The notes beneath the pieces are model-generated. The model saw only the letters and a program-made list of their open reading frames with translations. It did not search any database and was not told where the DNA came from. Shown here one piece after another: positions 1 to 8,126 of a DNA stretch of 64,000 nt. Made by a program: the position numbers and the translations under genes. Numbering within the stretch: the stretch's first letter is position 1; each line of letters opens with the position of its first letter. This DNA is from Opitutus sp. (GTDB lineage: Bacteria; Verrucomicrobiota; Verrucomicrobiia; Opitutales; Opitutaceae). Location: the NCBI GenBank assembly GCA_024998815.1, contig JACEUQ010000001.1, positions 434,001-498,000 on the forward strand. Reading direction: 5' to 3'.

Positions 1-65
1 TCGATGAACAACAGGACGTTCGCTACGTGTACGAAAAGTCCTGTCCTCACTGCCACCGCGCTTAG
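1..65 (+). CDS. C-terminal end of an unidentified protein
   Basis: Frame 3 is open from the window edge and ends at TAG 63-65. The visible tail is about 20 residues and ends YEKSCPHCHRA. The CPHC pair followed by HR could be a metal-binding knuckle, but the fragment is too short to name a family. It converges on ogt, which lies on the other strand 53 bases downstream. Confidence 0.45.
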   Translation, partial: DEQQDVRYVYEKSCPHCHRA

Positions 66-118
66 GCGTTAGGCCGGTCGGCGAATCCCGTTCGGAGTGG
101 CTCTCGTTTTTCGTGTGA

Positions 119-670
119 TTAGGTGCGCTCCCGCCTCGTCCAAACGTATCCGCCAACAGGATTCACAGCAGGTCGGCCGGGCCACGCGCCCTCGTGGGTG
201 AGCAGGTGCTGTTTGATGGTTGCACCAAAAGCGAATCCCCCCAGCGCACCGTCCGCGCCGATTACCCGGTGGCAGGGCACGAGCAGGGCGAGGGGATTGG
301 CGGCGTTGGCCCGCCCGACGGCCCGCGAAGCGCCGCTTTGGCCCAGAGCCACGGCGAGTTGTCCGTAGCTGCGCGTCTGCCCGAATGGAATCGCCGCCAA
401 TTCCGCCCACACCTGTTTTTGAAACGCGGTCCCCTGCGCCGCCATCGGTACACTGAACACGCGCCTTCTGCCGGAAAAATACTCGGCGACCTCCCGCTGC
501 ACCGGAGCGGTTAAACCCAAAGTGGCACCTATTAGGTGACACTTTTTCGGCAGGCGGGAGCGGAGGGATGGCAGCTCGCCGAAGGCGGTGGCGAGCACTT
601 GCCCGGCCGCGTTGACCGCCACCGAAAATGGGCCGCAGGGAGTGTCAAACGTGGAGGAATGGAGCTGCAT
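119..670 (-). CDS. ogt: Methylated-DNA--protein-cysteine methyltransferase
   Basis: Suicide repair protein that transfers alkyl groups from O6-alkylguanine (and O4-alkylthymine) in DNA to its own cysteine. The 183-residue product has the family signature VPCHRVIG with acceptor Cys133, and a helix-turn-helix segment RAVGRANAANPL around residue 120 whose Arg acts as the base-flipping finger in this family. The N-terminal half is the usual divergent domain. An oddity is residues 42-52 (KKCHLIGATLG), which are encoded by a 23-bp palindrome also found at two intergenic sites. The palindrome appears to be an in-frame insertion in the variable linker and should not damage the catalytic domain. The gene stands alone, divergent from nothing and downstream of ffh on the same strand. 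Confidence 0.93.
   Translation of the reverse strand: MQLHSSTFDTPCGPFSVAVNAAGQVLATAFGELPSLRSRLPKKCHLIGATLGLTAPVQREVAEYFSGRRRVFSVPMAAQGTAFQKQVWAELAAIPFGQTRSYGQLAVALGQSGASRAVGRANAANPLALLVPCHRVIGADGALGGFAFGATIKQHLLTHEGAWPGRPAVNPVGGYVWTRRERT
521..543. repeat. 23-bp palindrome, copy 1, inside ogt
   Basis: Arms AGTGGCACCTA and TAGGTGACACT around one central base. It differs by one base from the perfect palindrome at 48619-48641 and is close to the core of the hairpin at 38524-38568. It lies in frame within the ogt coding sequence, where it encodes roughly KKCHLIGATLG. Confidence 0.8.
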
Positions 671-762
671 GATTCGTTAACCGCTTCGGTAAATACATTC
701 TCCCAGGTGCCCACGCGTCAATTCACACTCACGCCCGCTCACACCAGTGCGGGTTCACGCGC

Positions 763-2106
763 TCACATGCCGGGGAAACCGCCGCGGCCTTTCATCGTTT
801 CCATCTGGCGCATCATCTTTTTCGCGCCGCCACCCTTGAGCATTTTCATCATCTTTTGCATCTGCTGGAACTGCTTGATGAGCTGGTTGACCTCCAAAAC
901 TTTGACGCCGGCACCGTTGGCGATGCGTAGGCGGCGGTTGCCATTAAGAATGTCCGGCTTACGGCGCTCCTGAATGGTCATCGACTTGATGATGGCCTCC
1001 GTGCGCCCCATCTGCTGCTCGGCGTCGTCGGGGATTTGCATGCCGCTCATGCCGGGCATCATGCCCATGATGCTCTGCATCGAGCCGAGCTTTTTAATCT
1101 GCTGCATCTGCGCGAGGAAATCCTCGAGGTTGAAGTCGGCCTTGCGGAGCTTCTCCGCCATCTTTTCAGCCTCTTTCTGGTCGATGTTTTCCTGTGCACG
1201 TTCGACCAGTGAAACGACGTCGCCCATGCCGAGAATGCGCGAGGCCAGGCGGTCGGGATAAAAGGTGTCGAAGTCGGCAGTCTTTTCGCCGGTGCCGACA
1301 AACTTGATGGGCACGCCGGTGATCGACTTGATCGAGAGGGCGGCACCGCCACGGGCGTCACCATCGAGTTTGGTCAGGATAAGACCGGTGAGCACGAGGG
1401 CCTCATGGAAGGCCTTGGCAACGTTGACCGCCTCTTGGCCGAGCGCGCCGTCGGCCACCAGCAGGATCTCGTCGGGCTTGATGCGCTCGCGCAGTTTTTT
1501 GACCTCCTCGATCAAGTCGGTGTCGATCTGGAGGCGTCCGGCGGTATCGAACAAAACGGCGTCGGCACCGGCGGCTTGCGCGGCGGCCAAGCCGGCTGCG
1601 GCAATGGCGGGAACGTCCTTGCTGACGCGGTCGCTGTAGAAGCCGAGCTCCTCCTGTTTGGCGAGGATTTCGAGCTGGTCGATGGCGGCGGGGCGGTACA
1701 CGTCGCAGGCGATTACGAAGGGGCGGTAGCCGCGTTTTTTTAACAACTTGCCGAGCTTGACCGTCGAGGTGGTTTTACCCGACCCGTGCAAGCCGACCAT
1801 GAGCACTTTGAGCGGACGCGCGGTTGACAGATCGGTCGTGCCTTCACCGAGCAGGCGAACGAGTTCGTCGTTGATGATTTTGACGATCTGCTGGCCGGGG
1901 GTGACCGATTTGATCACCTCTTGGCCCACGCACTGGGCCTGGACGCGTTCGACGAATTCACGGGCGACCTTAAAGTGGACGTCGGCCGAAAGAAGGGCGG
2001 TGCGCACCTCTTTGAGGGCATCGGCCATGTTGTCTTCGGTGAGTTTGCCGACACCGCGCAGGTTGCGCAGGGCGGAGGAAAGTTTGTCGGTGAGTGACTC
2101 GAACAT
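763..2106 (-). CDS. ffh: Signal recognition particle protein Ffh (SRP54 GTPase)
   Basis: GTPase of the signal recognition particle, which binds 4.5S RNA and hydrophobic signal sequences and docks nascent chains at FtsY on the membrane. The product is 447 residues, normal for the family, when started at [10 protein letters not shown]; the open frame continues 30 codons upstream but that extension is low-complexity and unlike Ffh. Visible motifs are the N domain (1-90), G1 GLHGSGKTT (105-113), [15 protein letters not shown], and a methionine-rich M domain ending RGGFPGM. G1 has His where most members have Gln. No clear Shine-Dalgarno precedes the chosen start. Confidence 0.97.
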   Translation of the reverse strand: MFESLTDKLSSALRNLRGVGKLTEDNMADALKEVRTALLSADVHFKVAREFVERVQAQCVGQEVIKSVTPGQQIVKIINDELVRLLGEGTTDLSTARPLKVLMVGLHGSGKTTSTVKLGKLLKKRGYRPFVIACDVYRPAAIDQLEILAKQEELGFYSDRVSKDVPAIAAAGLAAAQAAGADAVLFDTAGRLQIDTDLIEEVKKLRERIKPDEILLVADGALGQEAVNVAKAFHEALVLTGLILTKLDGDARGGAALSIKSITGVPIKFVGTGEKTADFDTFYPDRLASRILGMGDVVSLVERAQENIDQKEAEKMAEKLRKADFNLEDFLAQMQQIKKLGSMQSIMGMMPGMSGMQIPDDAEQQMGRTEAIIKSMTIQERRKPDILNGNRRLRIANGAGVKVLEVNQLIKQFQQMQKMMKMLKGGGAKKMMRQMETMKGRGGFPGM

Positions 2107-2276
2107 GTAGTTGGGCACCGTGGGCGGCGCGGAGCGCTCTGGCAAGTCGCTGGTGCGAGAGACCCACGAACTTGTGCCGCGAGAGACCGGCGCCATGCGA
2201 CGGGGAAATAAACCCTTGACCGGCCCTAGTGCGGGCTGTGCTATCGACTTTTTTCCGATACCGAACCCGCCCGACC

Positions 2277-2477
2277 ATGAGAGACGACTACCTTAAAGAA
2301 GCCCACAAAGTTATCCCTGACGCCAACATCCTCATCAATGTGGTGTCGCGCCGTGTTAAACAGCTGCGCCGGGGCCAGCGTGCGCTGGTGGAATCCCTCG
2401 AAAAGCTCGCTCCCGAAGACATCGCCCTGCGCGAAATCATCGAGGGCAAGATCACTTACGAAGAGGCCACCGAGTAA
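2277..2477 (+). CDS. rpoZ: DNA-directed RNA polymerase subunit omega
   Basis: Small 66-residue protein beginning [14 protein letters not shown]. The core [18 protein letters not shown] matches the conserved omega helix that clamps the beta-prime C-terminus during polymerase assembly. The start is the ATG at 2277; an in-frame ATG 48 bases upstream would add an unconserved leader. It is divergent from ffh, and the 170-base gap between them must hold both promoters. smpB follows 154 bases downstream. Confidence 0.88.
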   Translation: MRDDYLKEAHKVIPDANILINVVSRRVKQLRRGQRALVESLEKLAPEDIALREIIEGKITYEEATE

Positions 2478-2631
2478 TCACCACCGCAGCGGGATCGACC
2501 CGCTCACCACGGGTCATTCTGTGCCAAGCCGGTCATCGCCTTGTTCAAAATAAACAAGTCGTTTGGCCCTCAGCTTTGCGCGGAGTGACTTTTTTTATAC
2601 CTTTTAACCGAGGGCTTCGCGCCCATTTGCC

Positions 2632-3111
2632 ATGTCCGCCAAGAAAAAAGACGCCCCCCGCTTCACGGAGGTTCGCAACGCCAAGGCGCTGCGCGATTTT
2701 TCCGTGGAGGAGCGCTTCGAGGCGGGCTTGGTTCTCCACGGCACCGAGGTGAAGGCCATCCGCGCCGGACGGGCCCAGATTGGCGACGCCTTTGGTAAAT
2801 TTGAAAAAGGCGAACTGTGGTTGTTTAACGCCCACATCGACGAGTACGCCTACGGCAATATCAATAACCACGCGGCTCGCCGTACCCGTAAGCTGCTCCT
2901 CCATCGCCATCAGGTGCGCAAGATTGCCCAAGCCATGCAGGTCGGCGGGCGCACCTTGGTGCCCCTGCGCATGTATTTTAAAGAGGCGCTCGTCAAAGTG
3001 GAGGTCGCCCTCTGCCTCGGTAAACAATCGCACGACAAACGTCAGGACTTGCGTGAAAAAGCCGCGATGATGGAAGTGGAGAAAATCATGAAACCTGTTC
3101 GTCGCACATGA
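2632..3111 (+). CDS. smpB: SsrA-binding protein SmpB
   Basis: tmRNA-binding protein of trans-translation; it delivers alanyl-tmRNA to stalled ribosomes and mimics the missing codon-anticodon arm. The 159-residue product has the OB-fold features FEAGLVLHGTEVKAIRAGRAQI and the basic, normally disordered C-terminal tail (KQSHDKRQDLREK) that becomes helical in the mRNA channel. Its stop overlaps the start of thrB by four bases (ATGA), so the two genes are probably translationally coupled. The tmRNA gene itself is not in this window. Confidence 0.96.
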   Translation: MSAKKKDAPRFTEVRNAKALRDFSVEERFEAGLVLHGTEVKAIRAGRAQIGDAFGKFEKGELWLFNAHIDEYAYGNINNHAARRTRKLLLHRHQVRKIAQAMQVGGRTLVPLRMYFKEALVKVEVALCLGKQSHDKRQDLREKAAMMEVEKIMKPVRRT

Positions 3112-4016
3112 GCCCCGCCCCCAACTCCGTGACCACCCGCGTGCCGGGTAGTACATCCAATTGCGGCGCGGGTTTTGACACCCTTGGCCTCGCCTTGCAG
3201 ATCCACAATCGGGTCACGCTTACGCGTGAACCGGGTGCTGTGGCCCGTCCGGTAACCGTCGGCGATGGCCGCGCGCAGGCCATGGTTGAGACCACGGCAT
3301 CGGCTTTTTTTACGACGGCAGGCGTGGTGCCTTTTGGTTTCTCATATCAAATCGACGGTGACGTGCCGCCGGCGCGCGGGTTGGGTTCGAGTGTCACGGT
3401 GATCGGCGGGGTACTGGGCGGGCTCAACGCGCTGTCGTCCGCGGGGCTTTCACGGCAGCAATTGGTGGGTATCGCCACCGCCATCGAGGGCCATCCCGAC
3501 AACGCGGCTGCAGGTATTCTGGGCGGCTTCTGCGTGGCGCGCTGCGACCCGGCAACCGGCGCGTACGTGGATACGGTTCGCGTGGAGCTACCGGCGGATT
3601 TGGCCTTTGTGGCAACCTCGCCCGACGTTGAAATGCTCACCAAGGAGTCGCGTGGGGTTCTACCCGCGACGCTGTCTTATTTTGACGCCGTGAAGAGTAT
3701 TAACAGCGCCGCGTACCTCGTCGCCGCTCTGGTGGCGGGTGACTACGAGCGGCTGCGGCATGCGGTGAGCGACTACATGCACGAGCCTTACCGGTTGCCG
3801 CGTATTCCAGGTGGACGCGCCGCGATTGAAGCGGGTGTCGCTGCCGGCGCTTACACCGGCTGGTTAAGCGGCAGCGGCTCGACCGTGCTCTGTGTCGCCA
3901 CGCGACCAGCGGCATCCGCGGTCGCCGCAGCCATGCAGGCCGCCTTCGCTAGCGCCGGCCTGACCAGCACCGCTCGGGTGTTGGCCGCCGATAACAGCGG
4001 TTTGGTCGTGGAGTGA
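3108..4016 (+). CDS. thrB: Homoserine kinase
   Basis: GHMP-family kinase that phosphorylates L-homoserine to O-phosphohomoserine in threonine synthesis. The 302-residue product has motif 1 PGSTSNCGAGFDTLGLAL near residues 13-30, the ATP-binding glycine loop PPARGLGSS at 87-95, and the C-terminal motif WLSGSGSTVLC. It starts within the stop of smpB. The aspartate-family pathway is also represented by asd at 29 kb, but the two are not in one operon. Confidence 0.95.
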   Translation: MSPAPNSVTTRVPGSTSNCGAGFDTLGLALQIHNRVTLTREPGAVARPVTVGDGRAQAMVETTASAFFTTAGVVPFGFSYQIDGDVPPARGLGSSVTVIGGVLGGLNALSSAGLSRQQLVGIATAIEGHPDNAAAGILGGFCVARCDPATGAYVDTVRVELPADLAFVATSPDVEMLTKESRGVLPATLSYFDAVKSINSAAYLVAALVAGDYERLRHAVSDYMHEPYRLPRIPGGRAAIEAGVAAGAYTGWLSGSGSTVLCVATRPAASAVAAAMQAAFASAGLTSTARVLAADNSGLVVE

Positions 4017-4066
4017 GGGCGACCTAGCGCCGATCGTCTGGACTCCTTCAGCACTCGATTCTTGCA

Positions 4067-4531
4067 ATGCTGCACATCGTCCTTTTTCAGCCGGAGATTC
4101 CCCAGAACACGGGTAATATCGGGCGCATGTGCGCGCTCACCCGTTCGCGCCTGCACTTAATCCACCCGCTGGGCTACGAAATAACCGACAAGCACCTGAA
4201 GCGGGCCGGCATGGACTATTGGCACTCGTTGGACGTCCACCACCACGCCGATTGGGCTGCATTTAAGAGCAGCGAGGCGGGCCCGAAGCGCTTGTGGTTA
4301 TTCACGACCAAGACGGCGTGCAGCTATTGGAGCGCGAGTTATGCCGACGGCGACGGGTTGGTTTTTGGCAACGAAGGTCATGGTGCACCGGAGTGGTTGC
4401 ACGCGGAATTTGGCGACGACCGGCGCGTGACCATACCACACGCCAACCACGAATTGCGTTCGCTCAACCTCAGCACGGCGGCGGGCATCGCCTGCTATGA
4501 AGCCCTGCGGCAGACCGGGTTACTGGCCTAG
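4067..4531 (+). CDS. trmL: tRNA (cytidine(34)-2'-O)-methyltransferase
   Basis: SPOUT-fold methyltransferase that 2'-O-methylates the wobble base of leucine tRNAs using S-adenosylmethionine. The 154-residue product has PEIPQNTGNIGRMCA at the N-terminus, and the trefoil-knot motifs NEGHGAPEW and IPHANHELRSLNLSTA. The length equals that of the compact TrmL/YibK group, without the RNA-binding extension of larger SPOUT enzymes. It lies 50 bases after thrB and could share its transcript. Confidence 0.95.
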   Translation: MLHIVLFQPEIPQNTGNIGRMCALTRSRLHLIHPLGYEITDKHLKRAGMDYWHSLDVHHHADWAAFKSSEAGPKRLWLFTTKTACSYWSASYADGDGLVFGNEGHGAPEWLHAEFGDDRRVTIPHANHELRSLNLSTAAGIACYEALRQTGLLA

Positions 4532-4550
4532 TCTACCGGTCTTTTCGGGT

Positions 4551-4997
4551 GAGTTAAGGCCAATGCCTGTAAGGCATGCTTTAACTCGGCCAATCGGCAT
4601 CAGACCGGAATGGCACTTAGTTAGGCCCGACCGCCCCAACGGGGCTCTCTACCACAGCCTAGGGCAACGCCCTAGGAATCATGGGGTAAAGTGCACAAGC
4701 CCTGAAGGGGCGATCTAACTAGGACTGACGATAACACCCCTTAACTAAGTGCCATTCGCATCAGACCGAGAACGAGTAAGATTAAGAGAACGAGAACGAT
4801 ACGGAATTCAGCGGTGCCACTGGCAGGCTGATTGGTGGAAGGGGATTGAATCGTTCTCGTTCTCTTACTCGTTCTCGTTCGTCAGGGGATCGGGTGATGG
4901 CCGGACCGACGCACTCTTCCCTGCCAACCGCAACCCCGCTTTAGCACGCAAGTTACTTATCATGAGAATCACCCGACCAATGCCTTACAGGCATTGG
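4551..4997. repeat. Composite repeat region between trmL and a minus-strand gene
   Basis: This non-coding stretch is framed by inverted copies of CCAATGCCTGTAAGGCAT at 4560-4577 and (inverted) 4980-4997. Inside are a 150-bp miniature element (4608-4757) and two facing copies of a motif close to GAGAACGAGTAAG, at about 4769-4800 and inverted at about 4850-4882. Copies of that motif recur near 35842 and 53604. Reading frames here are low-complexity and not convincing. Confidence 0.7.
4608..4757 (+). mobile_element. 150-bp MITE-like element, copy 1
   Basis: Perfect 16-bp terminal inverted repeats GAATGGCACTTAGTTA (4608-4623) and its complement (4742-4757). The element is flanked by the 11-bp direct repeat GCATCAGACCG at 4597-4607 and 4758-4768, which looks like a target duplication. 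It has no coding capacity. Internal hairpins include GCCCCAACGGGGC and CCTAGGGCAACGCCCTAGG. A second copy of exactly the same length lies inverted at 42959-43108. Confidence 0.8.
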
Positions 4998-5063
4998 AGT
5001 TAAGGAGTCTGGTTCCCGCGATCTCATCGGCCGAGCGAGTTTGCCACCTCAGGGGTGGTCGGG

Positions 5064-5729
5064 TTAGAGTCCGATGACGCTGACGGGGGCCGTTTTTTGC
5101 TGCTCGATTTTCTTCAGAGCAGACTCTTTGGCTTCCGTCTCTTTGGCGATCGTTTGTTGGGCAATCACATACTCATCAAGGCGGGCCGAGAAAATCATCA
5201 GCCAGGTCCCCTTTTGTTTGGCGCGCAGTGAACCGTCTTCGAGCTCATAATCATAGCCAATTCCGTTAACTCCACCACCGGCTCCCGAGTTTTTCCGCCA
5301 AGAAGACCCCCCTTGGTTAGCCGCCAGAATGGCGCGCACCTCAAATTCACTGAGCTCTTCGCCGACTCGGTTGTAACCCTCTAAAACAGAGCGCCCTGCT
5401 GTATAAAATACGAATATCTTCCATCCGTTATCGTTACTGAGTTGTTTGGCGATTGCCGACTTCCAGTAAACGGCCGCTTTGCTGTCCGAGGGGAAAAACT
5501 TCCGTGCTTCGTTGAACGGCTGTTCGCTCAACTCTTTTAGCCGCGCTCGTTCCGTCGCAGGGGTTTCTTTCTCCTTAGAGTGGAAAAAAAGCCTGCCCAA
5601 GTTGGGCTGCAATAGGCGACGCTCTACGACATCCTGGGTTTCTCCGACCCGAGCCGAAAGTGTTGCGACGGGTAATGCTCCAATCATGAGCACGAATAAC
5701 GACCTGCGTAATGATTGAGGGGTAATCAT
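5064..5729 (-). CDS. Secreted hypothetical protein
   Basis: A 221-residue protein with a likely signal peptide: basic MITPQSLRRS, hydrophobic LFVLMIGALPVATL, then a small-residue site LSA before RVGETQDVVERRL. The mature part is rich in charged residues and ends with an alpha-helical, Gln/Glu/Lys-rich segment (IAQQTIAKETEAKESALKKIEQQ). I recognise no catalytic motif. The VGETxxxVxxR pattern just after the signal peptide resembles small periplasmic proteins that are common in Verrucomicrobiota, but no function follows from that. Neighbours give no clue. Confidence 0.6.
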   Translation of the reverse strand: MITPQSLRRSLFVLMIGALPVATLSARVGETQDVVERRLLQPNLGRLFFHSKEKETPATERARLKELSEQPFNEARKFFPSDSKAAVYWKSAIAKQLSNDNGWKIFVFYTAGRSVLEGYNRVGEELSEFEVRAILAANQGGSSWRKNSGAGGGVNGIGYDYELEDGSLRAKQKGTWLMIFSARLDEYVIAQQTIAKETEAKESALKKIEQQKTAPVSVIGL

Positions 5730-5875
5730 AGCCGCAGGCTAAGCACTCCAACTGGGGCTTCGCCATCCCAATTATTGGGCTTGGTCTCTTTGCCCAGAAG
5801 AGGCCCGCCGATTCATTTAAACCGCGAAGGCTCTAATTTGCGCGTGGAATTTGGGGGGGGCTGACGCCTTGTTTT

Positions 5876-7174
5876 TTATGTGGCCACCAGCTGGGCCTCA
5901 CTTGCTTCGAGGTGGGCGATTTCCATGCTGACCAGGCAGACGTCGTCGGGAAACACATGGCCTGCTGCGAATAACTCGATCTCGGCGATCACCGAGTCGA
6001 CCAATTGCGCCGGGGGTTGCCCCGCGCGTTGTTCAAATGCGTCCCTCAGCCGGCCCTCCCCGTAGGATTCATTCAGGGTATTTTCCACCTCAAAGAGGCC
6101 ATCCGTGAAGAGCAAAATGAGGTCGTCGGCAGCCACGGGGAATGCGTACGTGCGATATACCTCCTCCTCAAACAGCCCCAGTGCCGGGCCAGCGGTGTGC
6201 TCAGGGGTGAGTTGCACGACTTCCCTGGGCTCGTTGCGCACCAGCAGCGGGCTGGGATGCGCGGCATTGGCCACGGTGATGCGCGATTTGCCGATGTCGG
6301 CCACGATGTAACAGGCGGTGGTGAACAGGGTGATGCCGGACTGGCGCAAAATGCCGCACAGGCTCTGGTTGATTGCCGTGAGCAGGGCCCCCGGATCGGC
6401 CGCCAAGTCCCCCAGTTGCTCCTCAAGTGCACGCATCATTGCGGTGACCAACGCCGCCCGAACCCCGTGGCCCATCACGTCACAGATGAACACCCCCACG
6501 GCGGACTCCGAGACGCGCACCACGTTGAAAAAATCCCCGCTTACCGAGCTCGCGGGATGAAAAATGCTGGAGAATTTCACCGCACTCGTCCCTTGCAGAG
6601 TACCGTAGGGCAGGGTGGGGAAGCGGTGCGGCAGCAGTGCCAGTTGGAGTTCCTTGGCCATGGTCAGATCCTCTTCCATGCGCAGATTCTTTTCGCGCAA
6701 CTCCCGGGTGCGATCGGCGACCCGTTGCTCCAGTGCTTCGTTGAGCGCCCGTAGATCGGCCTCGGCTTGGCGTAGCGCCTGGTGTTCCGCCACCTCTCGC
6801 AACGCCCTCCGCACCGCTGGAACGAGCCGGGTGAGCCGATCCTTGAGAACAAAATCGGTGGCCCCGTTTTTGAGCAACTCAACGGCGGTTTCCTCGCCTA
6901 CTGCACCCGAAATTATGATGACGGGCACCTCCGGGCTGCAGTCTTTGGCCAGAGCCAACGCCTCACCTCCGTCAAAGGTTGGCAGCTTGTAATCGGCCAG
7001 AATGAGGTCGGGGCTGAACTCACTGATCTCACGCAGGAAATCCTCCCGTGTCTGCACCCGGCGCACGACGAAATCGATCCCGCCGCGTTTGATCTCACGC
7101 AGGATCAACTCCTCGTCCGTATCGGAATCCTCGAGCGAGAGGATGCGCAAGCCGACTAGAAGGGCTTCAATCAT
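5876..7174 (-). CDS. Response regulator with SpoIIE-type PP2C phosphatase output
   Basis: A 432-residue two-domain regulator. Residues 9-125 form a receiver domain with acidic pocket EDSD and probable phospho-acceptor Asp61 in [10 protein letters not shown] coiled-coil linker rich in Glu/Arg follows (about 135-185). The C-terminal half is a SpoIIE-like Mn-dependent phosphatase with [29 protein letters not shown] and [13 protein letters not shown]. Such proteins are RsbU-like: phosphorylation of the receiver controls dephosphorylation of an anti-sigma antagonist. No anti-sigma factor or antagonist gene is in the window. Its ATG overlaps the end of the upstream response regulator by 8 bases, so the two are co-translated. 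Confidence 0.92.
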   Translation of the reverse strand: MIEALLVGLRILSLEDSDTDEELILREIKRGGIDFVVRRVQTREDFLREISEFSPDLILADYKLPTFDGGEALALAKDCSPEVPVIIISGAVGEETAVELLKNGATDFVLKDRLTRLVPAVRRALREVAEHQALRQAEADLRALNEALEQRVADRTRELREKNLRMEEDLTMAKELQLALLPHRFPTLPYGTLQGTSAVKFSSIFHPASSVSGDFFNVVRVSESAVGVFICDVMGHGVRAALVTAMMRALEEQLGDLAADPGALLTAINQSLCGILRQSGITLFTTACYIVADIGKSRITVANAAHPSPLLVRNEPREVVQLTPEHTAGPALGLFEEEVYRTYAFPVAADDLILLFTDGLFEVENTLNESYGEGRLRDAFEQRAGQPPAQLVDSVIAEIELFAAGHVFPDDVCLVSMEIAHLEASEAQLVAT

Positions 7175-7619
7175 GGGATACGCAGGGGGGCTGATTTAAG
7201 AGTATCCAATAAAGCCCCAAGTTGGCGACGGCCTCGGCGAAATTCTCGAATTCCACCGGTTTTACCACATAGCTGTTGGCGCCCAGTTTGTAGCTTTCGA
7301 TCACGTCGCGGTCCTCGCGCGACGAGGTCATGATGACTACGGGCAAAAGCTTGGTCCGCTCGTTGGCGCGCAGTTGGCGCAACACCTCGATGCCGTTGAG
7401 CTTGGGCAGGTTTAAGTCCAGCAGGACCACCTTGGGTTGTTCGTCTTTTGGGCGGCCCGCGTAGGGGCCGGTACTGAAAAGAAAATCGAGCGCCGCCTGA
7501 CCATCCGTGACGTGCACGAGGTGGTTGGCGAGATTGCGTTTTTTGAGTGAGCGAATGGTCAATTCCGCATCGGTCGGGCTGTCTTCGACCAGCAGGATTT
7601 CTACTTGTTGGGAGTTCAT
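7167..7619 (-). CDS. Rcp1-like single-domain response regulator
   Basis: A 150-residue stand-alone receiver. It has the acidic pair VEDSPTD, phospho-acceptor Asp68 in VVLLDLNLP, the Thr/Ser switch VIMTSS and the conserved Lys in VVKPVE. The extended loop [13 protein letters not shown] before the active-site strand is typical of the Rcp1 group, regulators that pair with phytochrome-like or PAS kinases. The start [13 protein letters not shown] was preferred to an upstream in-frame ATG nine codons earlier. A run of nine G residues lies about 70 bases upstream of the start. The likely partner is the kinase gene upstream. Confidence 0.92.
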   Translation of the reverse strand: MNSQQVEILLVEDSPTDAELTIRSLKKRNLANHLVHVTDGQAALDFLFSTGPYAGRPKDEQPKVVLLDLNLPKLNGIEVLRQLRANERTKLLPVVIMTSSREDRDVIESYKLGANSYVVKPVEFENFAEAVANLGLYWILLNQPPCVSHD

Positions 7620-7873
7620 GGGGAGAGGGCGGGTAGGGCAGAGCAAATACGGTTCTTTTGAGGGGTGGCGGGAGCACGTCGATGACGCCAGGGGGGGGGC
7701 GCGGCGAACGGGGCCTTAGAGTAAAGCTCTGAGCTGGTTTGTGCAACCGAGGGACGCATAAATGAGGTTTAGTTTGGGCGTCCTTTTTTGGTCGATCGTT
7801 CGCGATCGATTTGGGTAAAGCACCTGCTGGCTTTGGGTGCCCTTGTTGATAAATGGGCTACGTCGCCTTCCGT

Positions 7874-8115
7874 GGTTCTTCGACAGTTCCAGTGGGTAGG
7901 TAAATACGAAACCAGGACGCCGGATCTTTAACCGCGAAGACAATCCGAAGGAACGCGAAGTGGATAAATTTAATTGATTAACGATGGGTTGCGTTGTCCT
8001 CCGCACACTTCGCGAGCCTTCGCGGTTAGATCGATCGATGCCTGAGTTTTTGTGTCATTTTGTGGTTTTCGTGGCCAATGGTTTGGGGGCGACCCACTGG
8101 AAACGTCGAAGAACC
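7874..8115. mobile_element. 242-bp MITE-like element, copy 1
   Basis: Ends are imperfect inverted repeats, GGTTCTTCGACAGTTCCAG at the left and the complement of GGTTCTTCGACGTTTCCAG at the right. The interior holds facing AACCGCGAAG repeats (about 7930-7950 and 8015-8028). It sits between the kinase and response regulator genes. A second, inverted copy lies at 13505-13743 and is cut by the group II intron. No coding capacity was seen in 7620-8126 otherwise. Confidence 0.72.
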
Positions 8116-8126
8116 CCTTCCGTTAT

